Below, piece after piece: positions 25,925 through 34,546 of a stretch of DNA of 64,000 bases. The notes beneath the pieces were generated by a model. The model ran no database searches. It was given only the letters and a program-made list of their open reading frames with translations, and was not told where the DNA came from. Position 1 is the first letter of the stretch; each line of letters opens with the position of its first letter. This DNA is from Litchfieldia alkalitelluris (lineage in GTDB: Bacteria; Bacillota; Bacilli; Bacillales; Salisediminibacteriaceae), in the NCBI RefSeq assembly GCF_002153425.1, contig NZ_KZ119600.1, forward strand, positions 2,407,920-2,471,919, in the 5' to 3' direction. The position numbers were made by a program, and so were the translations under genes.

Positions 25925-27340
25925 ATGACTTCGACTTCTCAGGATTTTAACAGAAAATTAATTGTAACCCTGTTACTTTCAGGTACATTTATTGCCATTT
26001 TAAACCAAACTTTAATGATTACAGCAATACCACCAATTATGCATGAGATGAATATTACTCCAAATACTGCACAGTGGTTAACGACCGTATTTATGTTAGT
26101 CAACGGAATTATGATTCCGATTAGTGCATTTTTCATCGAGAAGTATACAACAAGACAATTATTTATGACTGCTATGGGATTATTTACACTCGGTACAGTG
26201 ATTGGGGCACTTGCACCTAACTTTGAAGTACTTCTTTTAGCTCGGATTATTCAATCTGCAGGTGCTGGTATCTTATTGCCCCTTATGCAGACAGTGTTTC
26301 TCATGATTTTTCCTGTTAATAAAAGGGGAGCAGCAATGGGATTAGTTGGATTAGTCATTTCATTTGCTCCAGCGATCGGTCCAGCTTTATCAGGGTGGAT
26401 TCTTATTAACTATTCATGGCGTGTACTTTTTATCTTTATCTTACCGATTGCTATTTTAGCGATTATTGTTTCATATTTTAAACTAGTAAATGTTACCGAC
26501 CTAAAAAATCCTAAGGTGGATGTCCCATCGATAATTATGTCGTCCTTTGGGTTCGGTGGTCTACTATATGGATTTACGTCAGCAGGTAATAATGGTTGGG
26601 GAAGCATCATTACAATAGTTACTATTGGTATCGGAGTTATTTCACTTACTCTTTTCATTCTTCGCCAACTTAGGATGGAAAAGCCAATGCTTGAGTTCCG
26701 CGTATTCAAATATAAGGTTTTCGCAATAGCAACAATACTAGGAATGATTGGCTTTTTAGGCCTTATTGGACTAGAGACTCTTATACCTTTATATATGCAA
26801 AATATGCGAGGTTTTACGCCAATGGAAGCAGGTTTAGCAATCCTGCCTGGAGCCCTAGTATCTGGCTTCATGTCACCTATTACAGGTCGTATTTTTGATA
26901 AAGTAGGGGCAAAATGGCTCTCTATTATAGGATTAATCATTATGACCTTATCTAGTTTACCTTTTTCATTTTTAAGTACAAATACATCCTTTACATTCAT
27001 AGCAGTAATGTTTGCGTTGAGGATGTTTGGATTTTCAATGGTGATGATGCCAGTGACGACTGCAGGTTTAAACCAATTACCACGTAGGCTGATTCCTCAT
27101 GGAGCTGCAATGAATAATACAATGCGCCAAGTATCAGCTTCCATTGGTACTGCCATTCTTGTAACTGTTATGACAACAACAGCACTTACAGCTGAAAACA
27201 GTGGAACGATCCCTAATCCAGATATATTTGGGGCTAATATAGCCTTCGCTATCATAACAGGATTGTCTTTCCTCGGTATTTTTATGGCTTTTTCCATTAC
27301 AAAAACATCACCTGAAGAAGAAGTAACAGAAAACTCTTAA
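25925..27340 (+). CDS. MFS multidrug exporter, DHA2 (14-TM, EmrB/LmrB) family
   Basis: A 471-residue drug:H+ antiporter with about 14 hydrophobic segments. Signatures are LNQTLMITAIPPIM in TM1 (DHA2 motif D1), QWLTTVFMLVNGIMIP in TM2, LLLARIIQSAGAGILLPL (motif B) and SFAPAIGPALSGWIL (antiporter motif C). The C-terminal end is a short acidic tail. GGGGAATG immediately upstream serves as ribosome binding site. The leader holds a candidate translation-dependent attenuator, suggesting induction by a ribosome-targeting compound that it may export. Closest named relatives are LmrB and MdtP-like pumps; substrate not deducible. Confidence 0.92.
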   Translation: MTSTSQDFNRKLIVTLLLSGTFIAILNQTLMITAIPPIMHEMNITPNTAQWLTTVFMLVNGIMIPISAFFIEKYTTRQLFMTAMGLFTLGTVIGALAPNFEVLLLARIIQSAGAGILLPLMQTVFLMIFPVNKRGAAMGLVGLVISFAPAIGPALSGWILINYSWRVLFIFILPIAILAIIVSYFKLVNVTDLKNPKVDVPSIIMSSFGFGGLLYGFTSAGNNGWGSIITIVTIGIGVISLTLFILRQLRMEKPMLEFRVFKYKVFAIATILGMIGFLGLIGLETLIPLYMQNMRGFTPMEAGLAILPGALVSGFMSPITGRIFDKVGAKWLSIIGLIIMTLSSLPFSFLSTNTSFTFIAVMFALRMFGFSMVMMPVTTAGLNQLPRRLIPHGAAMNNTMRQVSASIGTAILVTVMTTTALTAENSGTIPNPDIFGANIAFAIITGLSFLGIFMAFSITKTSPEEEVTENS

Positions 27341-27342
27341 TT

Positions 27343-27387
27343 AAAATCGAGCTGGGACACAAATATTGTCCCAGCTCGATTTTTTAA
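27343..27387 (+). terminator. Terminator after the MFS gene (GAGCTGGGACA type)
   Basis: A stem of at least 15 base pairs with arms beginning AAATCGAGCTGGGAC and ending GTCCCAGCTCGATTT, then TTTT. Related GGCTGGGACA hairpins occur at 30610 and 52846. Confidence 0.92.
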
Positions 27388-27445
27388 AGGGAAAGTCTTT
27401 CGCATTTCAATTGTAATAGCAAAAAAAGTGATTATATCGAATACA

Positions 27446-27600
27446 TGTCTAGCTCCAGCGCCTATCGGCCCAAGAAACTTCCCTCACCTCGTTTACGATA
27501 AGTCAACATCAACTCCCTCCGTTCGTTGTGTTTCCTTTATCTCACTCGGCTCAGTCCAGTTTTTGTGGCCGATGACCAAGGCGCTTACGCTTTTCTTACT
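27446..27600 (-). repeat. Full-length dispersed structured repeat (about 155 bp)
   Basis: The element runs from TGTCTAGCTCCAGCGCC to CAAGGCGCTTACGCTTTTCT. Its ends form a long-range two-part stem: AGCGCC (27457-27462) with GGCGCT (27580-27585) and ATCGGCC (27464-27470) with GGCCGAT (27567-27573). It lies directly against the stop codon of the minus-strand membrane-protein gene. Elements with these end sequences are dispersed in Bacillaceae genomes to my knowledge. A partial copy is at 13977-14014. Confidence 0.75.
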
Positions 27601-28324
27601 ACCACTGAAAAAAGAATTTTAAGGACATGGTGATAGAAGTGTATGCCACCACTCCTATTGCAAAGGTTGGGAAATGAGCTTCGCCATCAGGGGGAAGTTC
27701 ATATTTTAAGACATTTAGGATCATTGCACCTGAAATAAAAGCAAAAACAATCGATTGTAACAGTGGACTAAGTTGTACCAACATTCCAGTAATCCAACCA
27801 GCGATAATACCTAGTACCAATACATACCGACCAATTTGGTTATACATTACCCCATATTCTCTCCAAAGATCATGGGCAATTGCGATAAAATGAAGTCCTA
27901 TTGCAAGTCCATAGAAGACTGCCTGGATTCCTGCAACATCTGATGATACAGTAATATAGGCCACTAGCATGTTGTAAATTGCAAAAAATATAATTTGCAT
28001 AAAGAAGAGTGTCGTATGTTTTTTAGGATCGCCTTTCCTGTCTACTTTCCTAACAAACTTTTGGATGCCATAAAAAATTAGAACCCCGATCAAACCAATA
28101 AAATATAATTCTGACTCCATCGTTAAATAATCTGTATATTTTTTTACAATAACCTGTTCTTTGTGAAGAGAGGGTAAGACATATACGAATACATAGGATA
28201 CTGCCAAGCCTCCTGAAAAGGAAAACCAGCGTAAACGTTTCATTCGATTTGACGGTAGTACTTGGTTTGCTGCTAAATGAATGATAATAAATGCAAGACC
28301 CATGATAAATGCATCTAGTGACAT
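27599..28324 (-). CDS. Polytopic membrane protein, paralogue of the 4.9-5.6 kb protein
   Basis: A 241-residue protein with about seven membrane segments, roughly 60 percent identical by eye to the product at 4898-5617 over its whole length, including WFSFSGGLAVSYVFVYVLPS and GAMILNVLKYELP. Differences concentrate in the loop after TM3 (basic RKVDRKGDPKKH here). AAAGGAG lies eight bases upstream of the ATG. Its stop codon is in contact with a dispersed repeat. Function unknown; a metal-transporter-like fold is possible. Confidence 0.8.
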   Translation of the reverse strand: MSLDAFIMGLAFIIIHLAANQVLPSNRMKRLRWFSFSGGLAVSYVFVYVLPSLHKEQVIVKKYTDYLTMESELYFIGLIGVLIFYGIQKFVRKVDRKGDPKKHTTLFFMQIIFFAIYNMLVAYITVSSDVAGIQAVFYGLAIGLHFIAIAHDLWREYGVMYNQIGRYVLVLGIIAGWITGMLVQLSPLLQSIVFAFISGAMILNVLKYELPPDGEAHFPTFAIGVVAYTSITMSLKFFFQW

Positions 28325-28472
28325 AATACAAACTCCTTTCTTATAAATCTGTACTTATGTTTGCCTAAAATTTAGTGAGTCAACCTTTTAAAAACTATTT
28401 ACTTCGACACTTATTCCATGTAATCTGATATTTATATACAAAAATTTCAGAAAATCGTGAGGAGAAAAAGAA

Positions 28473-29258
28473 ATGATAAAAGCTGTTTTTTTTGACTTGG
28501 ACGATACGTTACTATGGGATCAAAAAAGTGTGAAGGATGCTTTTAATAAAACTTGTAAGGTTGCACAAGTAAAATATCAAGTGGATCCTGAACAATTGGA
28601 GGAAGCTGTTCGTACTGAAGCAAAGGGATTATATGCTTCCTATGAAACATATGACTTTACTAAAATGATTGGGATAAATCCTTTTGAGGGATTATGGGGG
28701 AATTTTTTAGATGAAGAAGAAAACTTCAGAAAAATGAAACAAATCGTCCCTACATACAGGAAAGAGGCATGGACTAGAGGCTTAAAAGCTCTAGGCATCG
28801 ATGATTCAGCATTTGGTGCAGAGTTGGCTGAGCGTTTCCCTATTGAACGTCGCAATAGTCCTCATGTATACGAAGAGTCATTCGAAGTTTTAGATAAATT
28901 AAAAGGTAGGTATAATCTTTTATTACTTACAAATGGTTCACCTGATCTTCAAAACACGAAGTTGGATATAACACCTGAACTTGTACCATACTTTGATCAT
29001 ATCCTTATTTCAGGGGCCTTCGGAAAAGGAAAGCCCGATCCTGCTATTTTTGAGCATGCATTATCTTTAGTTTCTCTTAATAAAGATGAAGTGTTAATGG
29101 TAGGTGACAACTTAATGACTGATATCCTAGGTGCTTCACGTGTAGGTATGAAATCTGTTTGGATCAACCGACATGGACAAGTGGCTACGGAGGTAAAGCC
29201 AACATATGAGATAAAACATCTCAATGAGCTGTTTCCTATATTAAATAATTTGTCCTAA
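28473..29258 (+). CDS. HAD-superfamily hydrolase (YsaA-like)
   Basis: A 261-residue Haloacid-dehalogenase-like phosphatase with the four HAD motifs: [11 protein letters not shown] (nucleophile Asp near residue 8), LLLTNGS, the Lys in [13 protein letters not shown], and [13 protein letters not shown]. The helical cap (residues about 15-110) with the conserved [14 protein letters not shown] stretch resembles B. subtilis YsaA. A phosphoserine or other small phosphoester is a plausible substrate, unproven. Single gene with a terminator. Confidence 0.87.
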   Translation: MIKAVFFDLDDTLLWDQKSVKDAFNKTCKVAQVKYQVDPEQLEEAVRTEAKGLYASYETYDFTKMIGINPFEGLWGNFLDEEENFRKMKQIVPTYRKEAWTRGLKALGIDDSAFGAELAERFPIERRNSPHVYEESFEVLDKLKGRYNLLLLTNGSPDLQNTKLDITPELVPYFDHILISGAFGKGKPDPAIFEHALSLVSLNKDEVLMVGDNLMTDILGASRVGMKSVWINRHGQVATEVKPTYEIKHLNELFPILNNLS

Positions 29259-29270
29259 GAACAGTGTCAT

Positions 29271-29302
29271 AAACACCTGTAACTCTACAGGTGTTTTTTT
29301 TA
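29271..29302 (+). terminator. Intrinsic terminator
   Basis: AAACACCTGT / ACAGGTGTTT stem with a six-base loop followed by a long T run. Confidence 0.92.
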
Positions 29303-29421
29303 TTTTTTATAATCAGTTGTAACACTTTCTACCTTTTAATACTTTTTTAATAATTTTGTAAGTGAGTATTAAGTATTTTCACCCATACTATTGGAAATAA
29401 ATATTCGAGGTGATAATTGTT

Positions 29422-29652
29422 ATGGAACAGAGTAAACCAATCTTGCAAATAAAAAATATAAAAAAGAACATTGGTAAAACAACGATCATTCACGGGATTT
29501 CCCTAGAACTATACAAGGGAGAAGTGTTCGGGTTTTTAGGTCCAAATGGTGCTGGTAAAACTACTACAATTCGCATGATGGTAGGTTTAATGAAAATAAC
29601 TGAAGGAGAAGTGATTTACACATTGTTAAATACTTCGATTGATAGTTTTTAA
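29422..29652 (+). pseudogene. Truncated ABC-transporter ATPase (5' remnant)
   Basis: The frame starts with a good ribosome binding site (GAGGTG) and encodes the N-terminal third of a BcrA-type ATPase: [21 protein letters not shown], then Walker [11 protein letters not shown] near residues 45-54 and [14 protein letters not shown]. After that it diverges into [11 protein letters not shown] and stops at 76 residues. Signature LSGGQ, Walker B and the switch His are missing, and no permease gene follows. A deletion probably removed the rest; the next gene (speD) begins 120 bases later. Confidence 0.85.
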
Positions 29653-29772
29653 ACAAATAATAAGGGGAAAGGAAACAAATAATATATGTGTAAAAATGGA
29701 CTCAAATTGGAACAACTAAAATGAATATAAACACTTGTTTACATATATAATATACAAAGGTGGGTTTGAATA

Positions 29773-30585
29773 ATGGATTTAACGCCTCAGCAAGTTGTTG
29801 AGCTTCATGAATTCAATAATTTAACTAAATCTTTAAGCTTTAATATGTACGATATTTGTTATACGAAAACAAAGGAAGAACGTGAATCATATATTGAATA
29901 CATTGATGAACAGTATAATGCTGATCGCCTTACAAAAATCTTAACAAATGTTTCAGATATTATTGGTGCACATGTTTTAAATGTGTCCAAGCAGGATTTT
30001 GTACCACAAGGTGCTAGTGTTACTCTTCTAGTTTCTGAAGGGCCAATTGTTGAAGTACCAAATGAAATATTGGCTGAATCACCTGGACCTTTACCACAAT
30101 CAGTAACGGTACACCTTGATAAAAGTCATATTACTGTTCATACATATCCAGAATATCATCCAGATGGTGGGATTAGTACATTTAGGGCTGATATTGATGT
30201 CTCGACTTGTGGAGAGATATCTCCATTAAAGGCATTAAATTACTTAATACACTCCTTTGATACTGATATTATGACGATGGACTACCGCGTAAGGGGCTTT
30301 ACCCGTGCAAAGGATGGACATAAGCTATTTATTGATCATAATATAAATTCCATTCAAAATTATATTCCTGAAGAAGTAAAAAACCAGTACGACATGATTG
30401 ATGTCAACATTTATCCTGAAAATATTTTTCATACGAAATGCCGATTAAAGAATTTTGACATTAATAATTATTTATTTGGTTATTCAAAGGATAAATTAAG
30501 CGATGAGGAAGAAAAGGAGATAACAGAACGTCTTCAATTGGAAATGGATGAAATATACTATGGTCGAAATATAAAACGTGATTAA
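29773..30585 (+). CDS. speD: S-adenosylmethionine decarboxylase proenzyme, E. coli-type
   Basis: A 270-residue pyruvoyl enzyme that decarboxylates SAM to supply aminopropyl groups for spermidine. It matches the long enterobacterial SpeD almost end to end: [41 protein letters not shown] with the self-cleavage Ser near residue 118, [46 protein letters not shown] and EIYYGRN. B. subtilis uses a much shorter SpeD (about 126 residues), so this is a different lineage of the enzyme. No speE is adjacent. AAGGTGGG precedes the ATG. Confidence 0.95.
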   Translation: MDLTPQQVVELHEFNNLTKSLSFNMYDICYTKTKEERESYIEYIDEQYNADRLTKILTNVSDIIGAHVLNVSKQDFVPQGASVTLLVSEGPIVEVPNEILAESPGPLPQSVTVHLDKSHITVHTYPEYHPDGGISTFRADIDVSTCGEISPLKALNYLIHSFDTDIMTMDYRVRGFTRAKDGHKLFIDHNINSIQNYIPEEVKNQYDMIDVNIYPENIFHTKCRLKNFDINNYLFGYSKDKLSDEEEKEITERLQLEMDEIYYGRNIKRD

Positions 30586-30609
30586 AAAACTAGACAATAA
30601 TTAAAAAAT

Positions 30610-30643
30610 GAGGCTGGGACATCTGAGTCCTAGCCTCTATTTT
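30610..30643. terminator. Convergent terminator (GAGGCTGGGAC type)
   Basis: GAGGCTGGGAC pairs with GTCCTAGCCTC (one G-T pair); TTTTT follows on the plus strand. The stop codon of the minus-strand zinc-ribbon gene lies within the 3' arm. Confidence 0.88.
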
Positions 30644-30885
30644 TGATAATTTTCCGCAAACTTTACAAATGAATGTTCGTCTTCCACTAATCCGCATGAA
30701 CCACATTGCACTTTATTTTCAGGCCCATTATACGCCACGTGAAAGGGATCCAGATTGTCATTTGTAAATTCATTTACTACTTCACCAGTTTGAGGGTGGA
30801 GCTTCACTGGGGTTGCAACTTGTTTAATGACATTAAAACGAGAACGATTTGTTTTACAGTTAGGACATAAATAAGGTTTTGTCAT
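30637..30885 (-). CDS. Small zinc-ribbon protein
   Basis: An 82-residue protein with two Cys pairs, CPNC at residues 7-10 and CGSC near 61-64, forming a zinc ribbon around a central strand-rich stretch ([21 protein letters not shown]). The start [21 protein letters not shown] is basic. GGAGGTG precedes the ATG. It could bind nucleic acid or protein; no named family is recognised. Convergent with speD. Confidence 0.7.
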   Translation of the reverse strand: MTKPYLCPNCKTNRSRFNVIKQVATPVKLHPQTGEVVNEFTNDNLDPFHVAYNGPENKVQCGSCGLVEDEHSFVKFAENYQK

Positions 30886-31054
30886 AAGTACACCTCCAAA
30901 CTTTATTATTCCTAAATTAGAAAAATATATTTATAAGCCTACTTTAAATAAAGTTCATGCTTTTTACATAGGATAAATTTGTTGAAGACAGACTACATTA
31001 AACGGCAGATACTTTAGATTTAAAAATTTTTTAAGAGATTGGGGAGAAGGTTTT

Positions 31055-33163
31055 TTGAGCAAAAGAGCGTTAAGTGTAGAGGATTTCTATCGTTTTAAAG
31101 CACCTGGTGATGTAAAAATATCATCAGATAAAACTAAAATCGTATATGTCGTACAAGAAGTTGATAAAGAAAACGATGAATTTAAAACGAATATCTTTAT
31201 GAAAAACATCATAACTAAGGCCACATACCAATTAACATATTCAGGTAAAGATAGTGAGCCAAGTTTTTCACCAGATGGGAAAAAAATTGCTTTTGTTTCT
31301 TCCAGGGGGAATAAAAGTCAAATCTGGATACTTCCCCTTGATGGAGGGGAAGCTTGGTGTTTAAAAACAAATGAAGCCGTTGCTGCTCCACTACTATGGA
31401 CACCTGACGGGGAGAAAATTATTTATTCCGCTACTATTTTCCCTCATGATGAAGTTGTTTGGAGCCCTTATCCTGGTGCTCCTAAAAGTGATGCAAAGCG
31501 TCTAAAGAAACTTGCAGATCAATTACATGAGGAAGCAAAACCAAATGACGAAGATAATAAAAAAGAGAATCAAGTAAAGGTCATCACTAGATTTGGATAT
31601 CGTTTTGATGGGCAAGGTTATTTCGGACAAAATCGAACTCATATTTTCATCACCCCCGTCAAAGGGGCGCCCCAACAACACCAAAAATCTGTAGGGCAGC
31701 AAGTCACATTCGGTGATTTCGATCATGCAGGACCTGCATTATCTCCTGACGGTAATTTCCTTTTAGTAAGCTCTAGGCGTACAAAGGAAGCAGATCATGA
31801 GCAAAAGGTTGATATATGGATCTTTGATATGATAACAAAAAAGCATTATCTATTATACGTTTCAAAAGGTCCTAGTAGTATGCCAATCTGGTCCCCATGC
31901 GGAAATTTCATTGCCTTTACTGGACACGATAACAGGGAGGGAGCGTCTACCACAACAGATTTATGGATTCTTAAAGTGGATTCCTTCATAGAAACAATAA
32001 AAACTTACGGGGAGGCAAAACCTTTAACAACAGAAGATGCAAAAAATGCTACAAGAAAGCTTGATCGCCCCATTGGAGGTACTGGAACAGACATTGGATA
32101 TAAAGGTGGAAAAATAGTTTGCTGGGATGGACAAAATATTTTTTTCCTTATCACAGATAGGGGAGCAGGTCATTTATATTCAATAAACGTACATGATTTT
32201 CATGTTAAACCTGTTATCCAAGATGAAAACCAATCAATATCTGGTTTTGACGTCAGAGATGGTTGTATTGCTTATACATTAAGTTCTCCTGAGCGCCCTC
32301 AGGAATTGTTCATTTATGAAAAAAATCGGAACTTACAATTGACTACAGTAAATGACAATTTAATTGGTGAGCTCCAACTAGCATCTTGGAAGAAACACCA
32401 ATATACAAGTAATGACGGGGTGAAACTCGATGGATGGCTAATGTACCCACCAAAATATGATCGTAAGAAAAAGCATCCCCTTGTTTTATTGATACACGGT
32501 GGGCCACATGCATCTTTTGGTCCAACATTTATGTTTCTGTCACAACTTTTCGCTGCCAATGGTTATCTCGTTTTCTATTCCAACCCTCGAGGAAGCGAGA
32601 CGTACGGTCAAGAGTTTGCTTCCTATATTGATACAAACTGGGGAGACCAGGATTACCATGATATTATGGAAGGTGTGGACTCCGTTATTAAGGAAGAAGC
32701 TATAGATGAAACTAATATGTTTGTACATGGTTGGTCGTATGGCGGATATATGTCCTCGTGGATTGCGACACAAACAGATCGATTTAAGGCCATATGTACT
32801 GGAGCAAGCGTCACCAACATGGTGAGTGGATATGGCACTTCAGACATTACACTGGCAGATGAGTATGAATATGGAGGCACACCTTGGAAGGGTCATACCC
32901 ATCTAATGAAACATTCTCCGATAAATTATGTAGAAACAGTTAAAACCCCTGTAATGTTAATGCATGGAGAAAATGATTTACGAGTTTCACCTTCACAAAC
33001 AGAAGAATTTTATATAGCACTAAAAAGACTTGGTAAAGAAGCCGTCATGATCCGTTACCCTGATGAATACCACTCATTATCAAGGCCAATTCACCAAGTA
33101 GATCGCTTTACAAGACTTGTTACATGGTTTAATTATTATCGTGATATGAGGAAACACACCTAA
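31055..33163 (+). CDS. S9 family serine peptidase (acylaminoacyl-peptidase, YuxL-like)
   Basis: A 702-residue cytoplasmic prolyl-oligopeptidase-family enzyme. The N-terminal part (to about 430) is a beta-propeller with repeated PSFSPDGKKIAFVSSR-like WD/TolB units (also ALSPDGNFLLVSSRR, PIWSPCGNFIAFTG); the C-terminal part is an alpha/beta hydrolase with LIHGGPHASFG (oxyanion hole), nucleophile motif GWSYGGYMS, a conserved Asp in GENDLRV and His in DEYHSLSRP. It removes residues from short or acylated peptides. The start is TTG preceded by GGGAGAAGG. Single-gene unit with a terminator spanning the stop codon. Confidence 0.93.
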   Translation: MSKRALSVEDFYRFKAPGDVKISSDKTKIVYVVQEVDKENDEFKTNIFMKNIITKATYQLTYSGKDSEPSFSPDGKKIAFVSSRGNKSQIWILPLDGGEAWCLKTNEAVAAPLLWTPDGEKIIYSATIFPHDEVVWSPYPGAPKSDAKRLKKLADQLHEEAKPNDEDNKKENQVKVITRFGYRFDGQGYFGQNRTHIFITPVKGAPQQHQKSVGQQVTFGDFDHAGPALSPDGNFLLVSSRRTKEADHEQKVDIWIFDMITKKHYLLYVSKGPSSMPIWSPCGNFIAFTGHDNREGASTTTDLWILKVDSFIETIKTYGEAKPLTTEDAKNATRKLDRPIGGTGTDIGYKGGKIVCWDGQNIFFLITDRGAGHLYSINVHDFHVKPVIQDENQSISGFDVRDGCIAYTLSSPERPQELFIYEKNRNLQLTTVNDNLIGELQLASWKKHQYTSNDGVKLDGWLMYPPKYDRKKKHPLVLLIHGGPHASFGPTFMFLSQLFAANGYLVFYSNPRGSETYGQEFASYIDTNWGDQDYHDIMEGVDSVIKEEAIDETNMFVHGWSYGGYMSSWIATQTDRFKAICTGASVTNMVSGYGTSDITLADEYEYGGTPWKGHTHLMKHSPINYVETVKTPVMLMHGENDLRVSPSQTEEFYIALKRLGKEAVMIRYPDEYHSLSRPIHQVDRFTRLVTWFNYYRDMRKHT

Positions 33164-33182
33164 AATTCTGGGTGTGTTTTTA
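33152..33182 (+). terminator. Terminator overlapping the peptidase stop codon
   Basis: AAACACACC / GGTGTGTTT stem; the stop codon lies in the loop; T-rich 3' flank. Confidence 0.85.
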
Positions 33183-33546
33183 AAGTTTACATAAGATTCG
33201 GAATTTAAAAACTTTAATATTTTAGTAAAATATTTTTAGCGTTAATCAAAACAACTAAAATTGCTTATCAAAGCCTTGCTATATCAACGTTATATGACAA
33301 TCATAAAAATTCATAAAATAATGACACCTTCAAGTATTAGGGAGTATTCATTCATATATGTGAGAAATACAGCCTATTTTTGAGGCGACACAGTCTTGCC
33401 ACAATATAACTAAGTGAATAGTAAAATATACTAATATACCGAATTTGTAGATATTTTGATTAAACGATAAGGTATTAACTGTGCGAAAAACAGTTTTCCA
33501 AAATAATAAAAACGAGAAAACTTATAACTAACAGGGGGTAAATATT
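33183..33546. other. AT-rich intergenic region upstream of the amino-acid ABC operon
   Basis: About 360 bases with only unsupported short frames. It must contain the promoter of the following operon, but I cannot single out a convincing promoter or regulatory RNA. Confidence 0.5.
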
Positions 33547-34395
33547 TTGAAAATCTTTAAAGAGAAATATTCAGGAAAGTTTAAAAGTACAGTAACTGCA
33601 ATACTAGCAACATCTGCATTACTTTTCATGGTAGGTTGTGGAGAATCAGATGAAGCACAAGCAGAACAAAACGCTACAGGAGGAAATGATACTGAAGAAA
33701 ATGCTGCTGTTGAGGAAGAAGCTCAAGAAATCAGTGTTGCAGTTGTACAAGATTATCCTCCATTTGAATATATGGAAGATGGAGAACTAACTGGATTTGA
33801 TGTAGATATTATTGAAGCAATTGCAGCAGAAGAAAATCTAATTGTAAATTGGGAGATTATGCGTTTTGATGCCATTATTCCAGCATTACAAGCAGACCAA
33901 ATGGATGCTGCAGTATCTGCCATTGCAATCCGTGAAGACAGAGCTGAAGTAGTAGATTTTAGTAACCCTTACTTTGAGTCTGGCTTATCACTAGTTGTAC
34001 CTACTGACAGCCATATTAATAGTTTAGAAGATTTAGAAGGTGCAACAATTGTTGCGAAGCAAGGTACATCTAGCTTGGAACTAGCAAATGAATTAGCCGA
34101 AGAGTACAACGGTGACGTAAGAATTTTCCAAGAAGATGCGATTATGTATATGGAAATTACATCTGGTAATGCAGACGCGGTAATTAATGACTACCCAAGT
34201 GCGGCTTATAAAATCGCTACTGATGGAGAAGATTCAGACATCCGTATTGTTGGTGACAGAATGACTGGTGAAGATTATGGAATTGTTGTTTCCAAGGGTG
34301 CTGATGGTTTAGTTGAGATAATGAATAGCGGTCTTTCTAAGTTATTTGAGACTGGCAAGTACGATGATATATATGATCAGTATTTTGGTGAATAA
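33547..34395 (+). CDS. Polar amino-acid ABC importer, substrate-binding lipoprotein
   Basis: A 282-residue lipoprotein with TTG start (GGGGGT upstream), signal peptide and lipobox MVGC at residue 31, an Asp/Glu/Ala linker to about 65, then a SBP_bac_3 domain: AVVQDYPPFEYMEDGELTGFDVDIIEAIA, MRFDAIIPALQADQMDAAVSAIAIREDRAEVVDFSNPYFESG, VAKQGTSSLELA, and DAVINDYPSAAYKI. Such proteins bind glutamine, arginine or related amino acids outside the cell. Permease and ATPase genes follow, separated by a terminator hairpin that would make this the most abundant product. Confidence 0.93.
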   Translation: MKIFKEKYSGKFKSTVTAILATSALLFMVGCGESDEAQAEQNATGGNDTEENAAVEEEAQEISVAVVQDYPPFEYMEDGELTGFDVDIIEAIAAEENLIVNWEIMRFDAIIPALQADQMDAAVSAIAIREDRAEVVDFSNPYFESGLSLVVPTDSHINSLEDLEGATIVAKQGTSSLELANELAEEYNGDVRIFQEDAIMYMEITSGNADAVINDYPSAAYKIATDGEDSDIRIVGDRMTGEDYGIVVSKGADGLVEIMNSGLSKLFETGKYDDIYDQYFGE

Positions 34396-34420
34396 GTTTA
34401 GATAAGTGTACAAAGTGTGT

Positions 34421-34443
34421 TACTGTCACGTTTTGTGACAGTA
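34421..34443 (+). repeat. Hairpin in the SBP-permease intergenic space
   Basis: TACTGTCAC / GTGACAGTA with a five-base loop, without a T-tract; it could protect the 3' end of the binding-protein mRNA. Confidence 0.55.
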
Positions 34444-34477
34444 GCTCCATCATTTACGCAATAATAAACTTTTTGCT

Positions 34478-34519
34478 AAAAAAGGTGTGACTGAACATCA
34501 TACGGTCACACCTTTTTTT
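34478..34519 (+). terminator. Intra-operon terminator between binding protein and permease
   Basis: AAAAAAGGTGTGAC / GTCACACCTTTTTT stem followed by T, inside the ABC operon. Partial read-through would set the ratio of binding protein to membrane complex. Confidence 0.85.
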
Positions 34520-34546
34520 GTAAAAATAGGAGGGGAACAACACGAC

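Noticed and set aside
30637-30885. Zinc-ribbon protein as a toxin-antitoxin component
   Set aside because: No partner gene is adjacent; it is convergent with speD and followed by a terminator.
33295-33384. A 29-codon frame starting MTIIKIHKIM in the region before the amino-acid ABC operon
   Set aside because: No ribosome binding site precedes its ATG and the composition is that of AT-rich noncoding DNA.
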